64,000 bases of DNA, from NCBI GenBank assembly GCA_031180825.1, contig JAPSLM010000016.1:1-64000 (forward strand), written 5' to 3'. The number at the start of each line of letters is the position of its first letter. The stretch's first letter is position 1. Positions 25,934-35,286 of the stretch are shown one piece after another. Both the position numbers and the translations under genes were made by a program. The DNA comes from Paenibacillus sp. (GTDB taxonomy: Bacteria > Bacillota > Bacilli > Paenibacillales > NBRC-103111). The notes under the pieces are model-generated. The model made no database searches and was not told the DNA's origin. It saw only the letters and a program-made list of their open reading frames with translations.

Positions 25934-26965
25934 ATGAAGCTTCCTTTCGTTCAACCCAAGATGATAGGGGAAATGATTCGTCGGCAGATTCGTGCGGTGC
26001 TGTATCGCGATTCGGTATCGACCACGGCCGAGCTTGTCCAGAGAACGGGCATCAGCTTTCCGACGATCAGCAAAACGCTGGATGAAATGAACGACCAAGG
26101 AGAGGTTTTATTGACGGGACTGGGAGCATCCAGCGGGGGCCGGCGTCCGAAGCAATACCGGTTAAACGCCGATCATATGGCGGGGCTCGCCGTAGGGCTC
26201 GAAAAGGATTATTCCTGCTATGCGCTCCTTAATTATGTGGGCGAGGTGATCGGGCGGGAGAAGCTTCCCGGCGTTTTGCGCGATGGACCCGAGCAATTGA
26301 CCGAACAGATCGGCACCTTCGTGAAGCGTTATCCTCATTTGCGGGCTCTGACCTTGGGAGTCCCGGGAGCGGTAAATAACGGGCGCGTCTTTCATATCCC
26401 CGATTACGAAAAGTTCAAGAACTTCGATTTCAAAGCGTTTTATGAAGAACGCTTATCGCTCCGGGTCCAAGTGGAAAATGATATGAACGCCACCGTTCTT
26501 GGCTATCACGACCGCTCGGGAGGCGACCCAAACCGCTCTCTGGTCTACCTGTATCTGGGGCAGAACGGTCCCGGCGCCGGGATTATGGTGAACGGCGACG
26601 TAGTAAGAGGGAGCAGCTTTTTTTCGGGCGAAGTGTCCTTTTTGCCGATTTTCGATTCGCGCAATTTTTATCAAGCGGTTCAAGACCTGTCTTCCGCACA
26701 GAACGGCAAGGACAGGCGTGCGAAACTTATTGACGCGATGAGCCGTTTGGTCGCCGTTTTTACGGCCACCCTGAATCCGCATACCGTCATTTTTTGCAGT
26801 ACGGATATGACCGAACGCGATCTTTCCGATGTCCGGAACGGATGCGCCTCCTATGTTCCGCCGGACAATTTGCCGTCCCTTATTGTCCGGGATTGGGAGG
26901 AAGATTACTTCCACGGGCTAAATCAACTCACGATCAGAACGATGCTGGGTATCGAAATCGATTGA
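25934..26965 (+). CDS. ROK-family transcription regulator
   Basis: 343 aa from ATG at 25934, chosen because GGTGA lies 5 nt upstream; a TTG at 25919 has no site. N-terminal winged helix (RQIRAVLYRDSVSTTAELVQRTGISFPTIS...), then an ROK sugar-kinase-like domain (LTLGVPGAVNNGRV; VENDMNATVLGYH; GPGAGIMVNGDVVRG). The zinc-binding C-x-C-G-x-x-G-C motif of many ROK proteins is missing (the stretch reads SFFSGEVSFLP). It probably controls sugar genes nearby, either murQ's operon or the following MFS gene. Confidence 0.87.
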   Translation: MKLPFVQPKMIGEMIRRQIRAVLYRDSVSTTAELVQRTGISFPTISKTLDEMNDQGEVLLTGLGASSGGRRPKQYRLNADHMAGLAVGLEKDYSCYALLNYVGEVIGREKLPGVLRDGPEQLTEQIGTFVKRYPHLRALTLGVPGAVNNGRVFHIPDYEKFKNFDFKAFYEERLSLRVQVENDMNATVLGYHDRSGGDPNRSLVYLYLGQNGPGAGIMVNGDVVRGSSFFSGEVSFLPIFDSRNFYQAVQDLSSAQNGKDRRAKLIDAMSRLVAVFTATLNPHTVIFCSTDMTERDLSDVRNGCASYVPPDNLPSLIVRDWEEDYFHGLNQLTIRTMLGIEID

Positions 26966-26997
26966 TTGCGCAGCCGGCTTGAAAAAGGAGAATTGGC

Positions 26998-28221
26998 ATG
27001 GAACATTCGCTAAGCAGCCGCCAAATTCAACGATGGCGGATCGCCATCTATTTTATTTTCGCGCTGCCCGGTTTTGCGCTTGCCACATGGGTTTCGCGCA
27101 CTCCCGCGATCCGGGATTCGTTAGGCGCTACTACCGCCGAGATGGGATGGATTATTTTTGGCTTGGCCGTCGGCTCCATTGTCGGATTGTTCAGCGCAAG
27201 TCATCTTATTGCAAGCCGCGGAGGGCGCTTTGTCATGATGGCCGGATTGCTGATCAGCTCGGCCGGACTCGGGATCGTGGCGTTGAGCGGGGTATGGCTT
27301 GCCGGCGGGATGGCAGTGTTTCTGGGACTGGCCGTTTTCGGATTCGGGAACGGAATATGCGACGTGGCGATGAATGTCGAGGGGACGGCCGTCGAACGCG
27401 CCGCCCAAAAATCGCTTTTGACCGGCTTTCATGCCGCCTTCAGCGTGGGCAATCTTATGGCGGCCGTTGCAGGTTGGGCAGCGATTGGGGCCGGTCTGTC
27501 CGTCTTTGTTCATTTGTCGCTCGCCGCGGTCGTCGTGGTTTTGTGCGCGGTATATTTTTACCGGTTCGTCCCCGCCGGAACCGGTCAAGAGCGTGCTGCG
27601 GATTCGGGGCAGCCGCCCATGACCGCGCGGGAGCGCATGGCGGTCTGGAAAGAGCCGCGCACCATTTTGATCGGCATCGTTGTCTTGGGAATGGCGTTTG
27701 CGGAAGGCTCGGCGAACGACTGGCTTCCGCTGGTCATCGTGGACGGTTACCACGTCTCCCCGGCGACGGGCTCGTTTGCATTCGGCTTGTTCGTAGCCGC
27801 CATGACCATTGGCCGCGCAGCAGGCGGGACGCTGCTTGACCGGTTCGGGAGAGTCGCCGTCCTGCGGGCTTCCGCGCTGTCCGCGATTGCGGGGCTGCTC
27901 ATCGTCATTTCGGGACAAAGCTTCACGGCTGCCGCTGTCGGCGTTGTGCTATGGGGATTCGGCTCGGCGTTCGGATTTCCCGTAGGCTTATCCGCCGCAG
28001 GAGACGATCCCCGCGGGGTCGCTGCGAGGGTGGGCGCCGTGTCGACGGCCGGGTACCTCGCCTTCCTTGTCGGTCCGCCGATCCTGGGGGTGATCGGCGA
28101 GTCCGTCGGCTTGCTTCGCGCCTTAATTATCGTGCTGATCGGCGTTGTGGCGGCCGGATTGTTGTGTCATGCCGCGCGCCCGATCGGAGCGCAGGCAGAG
28201 GATACGAACTTCAAAGCTTAG
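26998..28221 (+). CDS. MFS transporter (YbjJ/FucP-like)
   Basis: 407 aa, about twelve hydrophobic segments with a central hydrophilic loop near residue 200. The ALPGFALATWVSRTPAIRDSLG start and the ICDVAMNVEGTAVER segment resemble YbjJ-type carriers of the major facilitator superfamily. Starts 32 nt after the ROK gene with AAAAAGGAG, so it is probably cotranscribed with it and carries a sugar or sugar derivative. Confidence 0.88.
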   Translation: MEHSLSSRQIQRWRIAIYFIFALPGFALATWVSRTPAIRDSLGATTAEMGWIIFGLAVGSIVGLFSASHLIASRGGRFVMMAGLLISSAGLGIVALSGVWLAGGMAVFLGLAVFGFGNGICDVAMNVEGTAVERAAQKSLLTGFHAAFSVGNLMAAVAGWAAIGAGLSVFVHLSLAAVVVVLCAVYFYRFVPAGTGQERAADSGQPPMTARERMAVWKEPRTILIGIVVLGMAFAEGSANDWLPLVIVDGYHVSPATGSFAFGLFVAAMTIGRAAGGTLLDRFGRVAVLRASALSAIAGLLIVISGQSFTAAAVGVVLWGFGSAFGFPVGLSAAGDDPRGVAARVGAVSTAGYLAFLVGPPILGVIGESVGLLRALIIVLIGVVAAGLLCHAARPIGAQAEDTNFKA

Positions 28222-28267
28222 AGCCGGGAGCCATCCCCAGCCCGATTTCGGTATGAACACTCGCGGT

Positions 28268-29518
28268 TCATTGCTTCGCGAACGGCTTTGCAACGAAGAA
28301 ATAACAGCAAAGTCCGAACCACATCGCCGCCGCCCCCCAATAAACGGCAGAATACCCTGCATGCTGAACCACCCAGAACGAGACGGCCGGACCGAGCGCC
28401 GCTCCTAGATCCAGCGTGACGGAATAGGCCGTCATGACGGTTCTTCGGTTGTGCATGCTTAGCGTGCCGGAGACGGAGCCGGCCAAGGCATCCATAAGCG
28501 TCGTCGTACAGGTCGATGTCATCAAAAGCGCCACGGCCGCAGCCATCCAGCCCCATGTCGGCAAAGGCAGCGGAAACAAAATCAGCATGGCGGCCGCTAT
28601 GCCCATCGTACCCGTCAGCAGACGGGCTTTACTCGATTGCCGATCCGACAGGCCGCCGATGAACGGCGACAGGAAGGGACCCCAGCCCCACCGCAGCGCC
28701 TGTAGTCCCCCGGCGATAAACGCGCCGCCGAGCGTAAAGCCGAGGACCGTAATCGAGGCCTGCCTCGTTTCGGCATAATTGCTGAGCGTGGAGGTCAGCA
28801 TCCCTTCGTAAATCATGGCCGAGCCTAAGGCGGCGGCGAGCAGCCAAGGGACGTCGTTGGTTTTCAGCACGGTCAGGAGTGCGGCGCTTCCGGAGCGCTG
28901 CTGAAGCGGAACGGAAGCCTCCGCCTGCCGGACGGATTTCTTTTGCACATCGTCTATTTGAAGGCCGCGCAGCAGGAAAGGGACGCCGCAAACGGCGGCC
29001 GCACCAAGGAGCCATGCTACGGTACGAAGCCCCAGCACCTCGGCGAGGGTACCTCCGAGCAGCATTCCGACGAGGCTCCCCAGCCGGTAGTGGCCGTTAT
29101 ACAGGCCGAACAACCGGCCTTCGTTGCGGTCCCCGCAAAGCTCCAAGATGGCGTAATACGCGCCGAGCCTTAAAAACGACCAAGCGAGGCCCCAGACGCA
29201 CCGCGCTGCAATCCAGAGAGGGAACGTGTGGATGAAACCGTATGAAGCGGTCGTCAGGATCGCCAGCACGACCGCTGCGAGCATGCCTTGCCGCAGGCTG
29301 ATATGACGGTAAATCCGGCTGACGACAGGGTTCAGGGGCAGCCGTATCAGGCGGTTGACGGACAAAAGAAGGCCGACCTGAACGAGGGAGTCCAGTCCGG
29401 CTTCCTTCCAGTGCAAAGGCAGTACGATGTACAGCATCGAGTCCCCCATCAAACAAAGCGCCGTAATCCATGAGATCCGCAGCACTTCCTTTTTTCCGCG
29501 GAGCATTGTCTTATCCAT
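28268..29518 (-). CDS. MFS transporter
   Basis: 416 aa, twelve predicted membrane segments. Early LCLMGDSMLYIVLPLHW and LPLNPVVSRIYRHISLR in the first cytoplasmic loop fit drug-efflux or small-molecule MFS exporters. Divergent from a LysR regulator with a shared 138-bp control region, so it is the regulator's likely target. Substrate unknown. Confidence 0.87.
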   Translation of the reverse strand: MDKTMLRGKKEVLRISWITALCLMGDSMLYIVLPLHWKEAGLDSLVQVGLLLSVNRLIRLPLNPVVSRIYRHISLRQGMLAAVVLAILTTASYGFIHTFPLWIAARCVWGLAWSFLRLGAYYAILELCGDRNEGRLFGLYNGHYRLGSLVGMLLGGTLAEVLGLRTVAWLLGAAAVCGVPFLLRGLQIDDVQKKSVRQAEASVPLQQRSGSAALLTVLKTNDVPWLLAAALGSAMIYEGMLTSTLSNYAETRQASITVLGFTLGGAFIAGGLQALRWGWGPFLSPFIGGLSDRQSSKARLLTGTMGIAAAMLILFPLPLPTWGWMAAAVALLMTSTCTTTLMDALAGSVSGTLSMHNRRTVMTAYSVTLDLGAALGPAVSFWVVQHAGYSAVYWGAAAMWFGLCCYFFVAKPFAKQ

Positions 29519-29621
29519 TGCGTATTCACTCTCTTCCTCAAACGGTCCTTAAGCGTTAGCCGATCATACTCAAAATAATTCACCCCCTCGCAAAAAACTA
29601 ATATATAATGATAACCAACCG

Positions 29622-29636
29622 ATAAGTTATACTTAT
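29622..29636. promoter_or_regulatory. LysR-type operator (T-N11-A dyad)
   Basis: ATAAG-TTATA-CTTAT is a perfect 5-bp dyad with the T-N11-A pattern of LysR boxes, 21 bp before the lysR ATG and in the region shared with the divergent MFS gene. Confidence 0.6.
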
Positions 29637-29656
29637 GAATTCCGCGTCAAGGGGGG

Positions 29657-30574
29657 ATGACCGTGAATTTGCATGCGCTTAAAGTATTTCATGCCGTAGC
29701 CCGGAGCGGTCATGTGACCCAAGCGGCGGAGGAGCTTCGGATCAGTCAGCCTGCCGTTACCCAGCATCTAAGAAATTTGGAAAAGGACATCGGCCTCAAG
29801 CTCGTTCGGCCGGAGGGAAGAGGCATTGCTCTGACGTATGCGGGGCGGGAACTGTATGTTTTATCCGGCAAGCTGTTCGCAGCGGAGCGCGAAATCGAGA
29901 ACCGGATGAGAGACATTGCGGCGGGAAGACGGGGAGAGCTGACGCTTGCCGTTACCAACCTCCCCGGAACCGTGCTGCTTCCAAGATGGATCGCGTATTT
30001 CAAAACCCGGCATGAAGACGTTGCCATCAACGTCGTTACCGTCAATACCCGCGAAGCGTTCGCCCTCCTGAGCGAGCACCGGGCAGACGTGGCGGTTATT
30101 GCGGGAGGCTGGGAGCAGCCCCGAATGAAATGGGAGCATCTGTTTGACGACGAGCTGTGGTTTATCGTTCCGGCCGGGCATCCTCTGGCGAACCGCGAAG
30201 CCTCTTTAGAGGAAATGATGGAAGAAACGTTCGTCATCCGGGAGGAGGGAAGCTCGACCCGGGAAAGGCTCCTTTCGATGTGCCGGACCTATAACGTAAG
30301 GCAGCCGAAGATCGGGATGCAGTTTAACGGCCTGCACGAGACGATTCGAGCGGTTGGCGCCGGGTACGGGGCAAATCTCATCTCGGCGATGGCGGTCCGC
30401 GAATACATCGAGCGGGGCGAAGTGGCCCGGGTGTATGTCCGGGATGTCGAGCTGAAACGGCCGATTGCGATATGCACAGCCGAGGATCATCCGCTAACGC
30501 CGGTCGCAGAATCGTTTATCCGGCTCATTCGAAGAAAATTAAGAGCAGAAGAGATCGAAATCGAGTTGGGTTAG
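29657..30574 (+). CDS. LysR-family transcription regulator
   Basis: 305 aa. N-terminal winged helix (LKVFHAVARSGHVTQAAEELRISQPAVTQHLRNLEKD) and a periplasmic-binding-like effector domain. AAGGGGGG ribosome site. Probably regulates itself and the divergent MFS transporter through the dyad at 29622. Confidence 0.93.
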   Translation: MTVNLHALKVFHAVARSGHVTQAAEELRISQPAVTQHLRNLEKDIGLKLVRPEGRGIALTYAGRELYVLSGKLFAAEREIENRMRDIAAGRRGELTLAVTNLPGTVLLPRWIAYFKTRHEDVAINVVTVNTREAFALLSEHRADVAVIAGGWEQPRMKWEHLFDDELWFIVPAGHPLANREASLEEMMEETFVIREEGSSTRERLLSMCRTYNVRQPKIGMQFNGLHETIRAVGAGYGANLISAMAVREYIERGEVARVYVRDVELKRPIAICTAEDHPLTPVAESFIRLIRRKLRAEEIEIELG

Positions 30575-30578
30575 GGTC

Positions 30579-30611
30579 AACCGTTCCTTCCGGGGAGCGG
30601 TTTTCTTTTTT
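30579..30611 (+). terminator. terminator after lysR
   Basis: AACCG-TTCC-TTCC-GGGGAG-CGGTT stem followed by TTCTTTTTTT. Confidence 0.75.
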
Positions 30612-30633
30612 TGGCTGCACGAGCAAATTAAAA

Positions 30634-30663
30634 TTTGACAGTAACTATCAAAATAAATAAACT
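30634..30663 (+). promoter_or_regulatory. promoter with overlapping TetR-type operator
   Basis: TTGACA (30635-30640), 17-bp spacer, TAAACT (30658-30663). The dyad TTTGACAGTAACTATCAAA (30634-30652) covers the -35 box and matches the geometry of a TetR operator, so the TetR gene at the end of this transcript may repress it. Confidence 0.6.
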
Positions 30664-30720
30664 ATCATTATATTTTAACTTCCAAAAAAATATTCGATCA
30701 TCTAAAAAGGAGCTGGAAAC

Positions 30721-32205
30721 ATGAATAACGAGCCGAATCGGGGAAGAGCGCTCGTCATCGGGGGCAGTATGGCGGGGATGCTGGCCGCGCGGGTGCTGTC
30801 GGAGCATTACGACGAAGTTCTCATTATGGACAAGGACGACTTTCCGGAGAAGCCCGAACATCGTCCGGGCACGCCTCAGGCGTATCATCCGCACCGGCTG
30901 CTGCCGCGCGGCAAGCTCATTCTGGAGACCTGTTTCCCGGCTGGCTGGACGATTTGCTGGCGCAAGGGGCTTTTTCTAAAGAGGGCAAGCGCATCCGGTC
31001 CGTCAGTGTTTACGGAACCCTCGAAGTGATTGACCGCAAAGATGCCGGCGCCAGCCGGGCTCTGCTGGAATGGGTCATTCGCCGGCGCCTTCGAGCGCTC
31101 CCTAACGTGCGGTTTGCGAACGGGCACGAAGCGACGGGGCTGCTTACGGACGGCGCAAAAGTAACGGGCGTTACGATTCGGGAACGGGGAAAGAGGGCGC
31201 AGCATGCAGCGATCGAGGCCGATCTGGTGCTGGACGCTAGCGGACGGGCCTCCAAGCTGGTAAAATGGCTTCAGGCTCTAGGTTACCTTGTGCCGGAACC
31301 GGAGCGTCTGAAAGCCTCGCTCGGCTACAGCACGCGCTATTACCGAATCCCTCCGCATGTTGCGGAGCAATGGAGCGTGATCGTCACCGAAGGCGTTCCG
31401 GCCAAAGGGATCGGCACCGCCGTGTTCGGACCGGTTGAGCGCAATACGGCCGAAGTCGTACTGTATTACGCGGGCGGGCAGCGTTATCCGACGACCGATG
31501 CCGGGCTATACGAACAGGAGCTGGCCGCACTGTTGGACCCTTCGATTGCCGAGCTGCTGCAAGCGTGCGAGCCTCTGGGGCCGCCGCGCGGGTATCGGGT
31601 GCCGGAATGCTTCCGGCAGCGCTTTGAGCGGATGGAACGATGGCCGTCCGGGCTGCTTGTGATGGGAGACGCGCTCTGCAACTTCGATCCGATCTACGGT
31701 CAGGGGATATACCGTCGCTGCCGTTGAAGCGGATTTGCTGGCGGCTCAACTGCGCGAACGGCGCACCCGGCCGATGCCGTTCTTCGAACGCGAAGCGTTC
31801 AGGCGGATGCACGAGGCGATCGATCCCGCCTGGTGGCTCGCGGCCGTTGCCGACCTGTGCTGGCCCGGCGTAGAATATAAGGGATCGCATTCGCGGGAAG
31901 GGATAGCCTCCGCCCAAACCTATTTTGAGCTGTACCGCAAGCAAGCCGTCGGCAAGCCCGATATGGAATTATTCGGAAAATATATGATGATGAACGGCTT
32001 GCTCTTATCGCCGCGGGAATTATTGAACGCGGAATCGGTCCGCGCCGTGCTGGCCGCCGATCCATCGGGCGAGGGAGAGCGGCTGTTAGCCGCATTTGCG
32101 ATTGAAGATCGGGATCGGCTGGAGCAATTTCTGGATCGGACAATCCCGGCGGGAAGCTATAATACAAGAAGATCGGAGAGTGAGCCAGGTGTCACCGGAA
32201 GATAA
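30721..32205 (+). pseudogene. FAD-dependent oxidoreductase/monooxygenase, split by two frameshifts
   Basis: Three consecutive frames together make one ~495-residue flavoprotein. The first (30721 on) has the Rossmann motif ALVIGGSMAGMLAARVL. At about 30931-30935 the frame moves by -1 to FPGWLDDLLAQGAFS and continues through VLDASGRAS and the second FAD motif GDALCNFDPIYGQG. At about 31708-31711 one extra base (GGGATAT before ACC) moves the frame again to TVAAVEADLLAAQL and on to the stop at 32203-32205. The two lesions cancel in phase. This is either a real pseudogene or a pair of sequencing errors. It is followed, overlapping, by a TetR gene. Confidence 0.82.
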
Positions 32206-32788
32206 ACGGACCATGGGGCTGCGCGAGCGCAAAAAAGCAAAGGCCATGGCAGCGGTTCAAATGCACGCGCTGCGGCTGTTCCGCGAGCTGGGCTATAACG
32301 CCACGACGGTGGAGCAGATTGCGGAGGCAGCGGAGATTTCGCCCAGCACCTTTTTTCGTTACTTTCCCGCCAAGGAGGACGTGCTGCTGCGAGACAATTA
32401 CGATCCTGTTCTCGTCGCTGCATTCGAAGCCCAGCCGTCCTCTCTGAGCCCTCTACAAGCGGTCCGCAGAGCCTTTGTTTCGGCGATTGCCGACATGTCC
32501 GCCGATGAGCTTGCCATAGTGCGCGAACGAGATCAGCTCATCGTGTCGGTGCCGGAGCTGCGGGCGGCGGCGTTGAACAACTTGACCCAGACGATGCAGC
32601 TGATCGCGGAGCTGGTTGCCAAGCGCGTCGGCCGCAAGCCGGACGACGCAGCCGTGCGAACCTTCGCCGGAGCGGTCATCGGCGTCAACATCTCGGTCAT
32701 GCTTTACTACGCGGAACACCCGGATGCGGACTTCGCCGAATTGCTGGACGAAGCGCTGAGCAAGCTGGAAGCGGGCCTGCCGTTGTGA
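32189..32788 (+). CDS. TetR-family transcription regulator
   Basis: 199 aa from GTG at 32189, chosen because GGAG lies 10 nt upstream; the GTG at 32180 is too close to that site. HTH at residues ~25-60 (ATTVEQIAEAAEISPSTFFRYFPAKEDVL). The 3' end of the flavoprotein gene overlaps its start, so the two are one transcript and this protein probably represses the promoter at 30634. Confidence 0.88.
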   Translation: MSPEDKRTMGLRERKKAKAMAAVQMHALRLFRELGYNATTVEQIAEAAEISPSTFFRYFPAKEDVLLRDNYDPVLVAAFEAQPSSLSPLQAVRRAFVSAIADMSADELAIVRERDQLIVSVPELRAAALNNLTQTMQLIAELVAKRVGRKPDDAAVRTFAGAVIGVNISVMLYYAEHPDADFAELLDEALSKLEAGLPL

Positions 32789-32796
32789 ATCACTGC

Positions 32797-32833
32797 AAAA
32801 ACCGTTATCGTCCTCGTTCGATAACGGTTTTTT
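32797..32833. terminator. bidirectional terminator between tetR and the response regulator
   Basis: AAAAACCGTTATCG (32797-32810) and CGATAACGGTTTTTT (32819-32833) are perfect complements. The last codons of the convergent response-regulator gene lie inside the hairpin. Confidence 0.9.
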
Positions 32834-33560
32834 GCTTATTCAACGCAAAGGAAGCGGGCACATCCAAACGGTAGCCTATACCCCAGACGGTGCGAAGCAT
32901 CGAGGCGGCGGACGGCGAGACGGCGTGCATTTTTTCCCGGATGCGCCGGATATGGGAGTCCACCGTCCGAAAATCCACGATCACCTCGTACTTCCATACT
33001 TCCTTAAGCAGCTCTTCGCGCGTTAACGTCTTATTCTCGTTCAAGGCAAAATAACGCAGCAGGTCGTACTCCTTCAACGTCAGTGCAATCTCATGGCCAT
33101 CGATCAGCACGCGCCGGGCCAAATGCTCGATGACCAAATGCGGCAGCACGATATCGTGGCGCGATTTGTTCTTCAGCCGGAGCCTCCCCGGCGCGGTGCG
33201 TTTCAGAATGGCGTGGATGCGGCAGATCAGCTCGCGCGGACTGAACGGCTTCAGGACATAATCGTCCGCTCCGGCCTCGAAGCCTTGGAGGCGGTCGTTT
33301 TCGTCCCCCTTGGCCGTGAGCAGGATCACCGGCGTCGTCTTAACCTGTTTTAGCAGCCGGCAAATCTCGGGGCCGCTCAGTCCGGGCATCATCCAATCGA
33401 GCAGCAAAATATCGTAATCGCGCTCCAAAGCCATCTGCAGCGCCTGCGTTCCGTCTCCGGTTTCGTCAACGGCGGCGCCGTCTATATTCAAATACAGGTG
33501 CAATATGCGGCGGATCCGGTCCTCGTCGTCGGCGATGAGCATCTTGTAAGCGAATGTCAT
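32805..33560 (-). CDS. OmpR/PhoB-family response regulator (orphan)
   Basis: 251 aa. Receiver domain with acidic pocket D11/D12, phosphoacceptor D55 (LLLDWMMPG), a TAK motif (LLTAKG) and LKPF. C-terminal winged helix (ALTLKEYDLLRYFALNENKTLTREELLKEVWKYE; FRTVDSHIRRIREKM). GGAGG before ATG. No histidine kinase gene is adjacent on either side. Confidence 0.93.
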   Translation of the reverse strand: MTFAYKMLIADDEDRIRRILHLYLNIDGAAVDETGDGTQALQMALERDYDILLLDWMMPGLSGPEICRLLKQVKTTPVILLTAKGDENDRLQGFEAGADDYVLKPFSPRELICRIHAILKRTAPGRLRLKNKSRHDIVLPHLVIEHLARRVLIDGHEIALTLKEYDLLRYFALNENKTLTREELLKEVWKYEVIVDFRTVDSHIRRIREKMHAVSPSAASMLRTVWGIGYRLDVPASFALNKQKTVIERGR

Positions 33561-33766
33561 GACAGTTCCTCCTTCACGCTTCTCATTGTAGCCTCAGACG
33601 GGGCAGGAGGCATGCCTCGAACGAGTCATTTCGGCGTCGGTCCGGTGAACAAAGCTTGTCTCCTTTGTGACAATGAGATGGCTCTTTCGTGTCATAGGAA
33701 CCGGGGGCGAAATTAGGTAAGATGAAGGGGATGCCAGAAGACGAAGAAGTAAAGGAGGCTTTGAGC

Positions 33767-34627
33767 TTGGACTTTCAGTTGATGATGGATACGTACGGAT
33801 TCCGGGTGGTGTGGGGGCCGGAGATGTTTCTGATGCTTGCGCTGGCGGCCGTATTTTACATGCGCTACAAGGGCGGCAAGGTGTCCGGACGGCAGACGGC
33901 GAGCTTTTTTGCCGGGCTGTTTTTGCTGTATTTTGCGCTCGGAGGGCCGCTGAATCTGGGCGGTCATTTCTGGTTCAGCATCCATATGCTGCAGCAGTCC
34001 GTGATGTATCTGATTGTTCCGCCGCTGCTGCTTCGGGGGATGCCGGAAGGCTTTTTCCGGGCACTCAGCGACAATCCGTGGAGCAGGAGGGTGATCCGTG
34101 TCTTCGGGAACCCGATCCTCGCGATGTTTTTGTTCAACGGCGCTTTTTCTTTCTATCACATTCCGGTCATTTTCGATGCGGCGATGTCCAATTATGCGCT
34201 GCATAATGCGCTGCATTTGCTGCTGTTCTTCTCGGCGTTCGCTTTATGGTGGTCCGTGTTCAGTCCGGCGGGGGCGATCTATGCGATGAGCGAGCTGAAA
34301 AAAATGGGGTACATTTTCTTGAACGGCATTTTGCTGACGCCGGCCTGCGCGCTCATCATCTTTGCCAAAGCGCCGATGTACGAGACCTACACGGCCGGCG
34401 CGCAGCTGCTTTGCCTGCCGTTCTACGCGATTCCGGTGGAGCCGGTGGCGTTCTCGAGCCCGTGGCTTACGCCGCTGTCCGACCAGCAGCTGGGGGGCGT
34501 GATCATGAAGATCATGCAGGAAATTTCGTACGGCTGCGTGCTTGGTCTCGTATTCTCTCAGTGGTACCGGAGAGAAAAAGACAAAGCAGAGGACCTTCCC
34601 GATCCCCTGCTTGATCCGGCGCCGTAA
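33767..34627 (+). CDS. ctaG: cytochrome c oxidase assembly factor CtaG (caa3-type)
   Basis: 286 aa from TTG at 33767, chosen because AAAGGAGG (33751-33758) lies 8 nt upstream. The ATG at 33722 has no site. Polytopic (about seven segments) with FALGGPLNLGGHFWFSIHMLQQSVMYLIVPPLLLRG and conserved His residues (H-F-W..., I-H-M, HNALHLLL) typical of caa3_CtaG proteins needed for formation of active caa3 oxidase. It converges on sco with only 3 bp between stops. Confidence 0.9.
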   Translation: MDFQLMMDTYGFRVVWGPEMFLMLALAAVFYMRYKGGKVSGRQTASFFAGLFLLYFALGGPLNLGGHFWFSIHMLQQSVMYLIVPPLLLRGMPEGFFRALSDNPWSRRVIRVFGNPILAMFLFNGAFSFYHIPVIFDAAMSNYALHNALHLLLFFSAFALWWSVFSPAGAIYAMSELKKMGYIFLNGILLTPACALIIFAKAPMYETYTAGAQLLCLPFYAIPVEPVAFSSPWLTPLSDQQLGGVIMKIMQEISYGCVLGLVFSQWYRREKDKAEDLPDPLLDPAP

Positions 34628-34630
34628 GCG

Positions 34631-35242
34631 TTATTTTGATCCGGCGATCTGCCGGATCATTTTCAGAATCTCGTCGTTGTCCATCGCTTCGCCCATCGTA
34701 AAAATTTTGCGGATCTGGCCTTCCTGATCGACCAGGAACAGCGACGTGACCGTATGTACGAATTCGCCGTCCTTCATTTTTTGCACCATCACGCCAAAAT
34801 CTTTCGCTACGGCCGCCGTTTCCTTTTCCGTCCCGGTCAGCAGCGTCCAGCCGCTGTAATCCATCCCCATTTTGTCTCCGTACGTTTTGAACACTTGAGG
34901 CGTATCGCGCTCGGGATCGAAGGTAACCGATAGGAAATGGACTTTATTTCCCCACAGGCCGTCTTTCTTTAACTCGTTCTGCAGCTTGACCATATTGTAC
35001 GTCGTTGCCGGACAGACGTCCGGGCAATTGGTGAACAGGAACTCCACCAAACGCACTTTGCCGTTCGAATCGCTAAAAGACACCTTTCCGCCGTCCAGCC
35101 CGCTCAGCTCGAAGTTCGGCGCCTGTTTCAAGACCGGCAGGGGCGGCCCTTGGTTGAACCAGGTATACAGGGAGACCGCAAGGGCGGCCAGCAGGAGGGC
35201 GACCGTCAATTTAAACCCGTTCTTTTGAATCCATGGCTTCAT
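34631..35242 (-). CDS. Sco1/SenC family copper chaperone for cytochrome oxidase
   Basis: 203 aa. N-terminal membrane anchor (residues 11-30), then a thioredoxin-fold domain with the copper ligands C73-PDV-C77 (TNCPDVCP) and H163 (FVHTVTSLFLVD). Delivers copper to, or reduces, the Cu-A site of subunit II. Lies 44 bp behind a cytochrome c gene, forming a two-gene unit. Confidence 0.94.
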   Translation of the reverse strand: MKPWIQKNGFKLTVALLLAALAVSLYTWFNQGPPLPVLKQAPNFELSGLDGGKVSFSDSNGKVRLVEFLFTNCPDVCPATTYNMVKLQNELKKDGLWGNKVHFLSVTFDPERDTPQVFKTYGDKMGMDYSGWTLLTGTEKETAAVAKDFGVMVQKMKDGEFVHTVTSLFLVDQEGQIRKIFTMGEAMDNDEILKMIRQIAGSK

Positions 35243-35286
35243 TCGTGAATTGTTCCACCTCCGGTTTCGTTATCCTTTCGCGCGCG

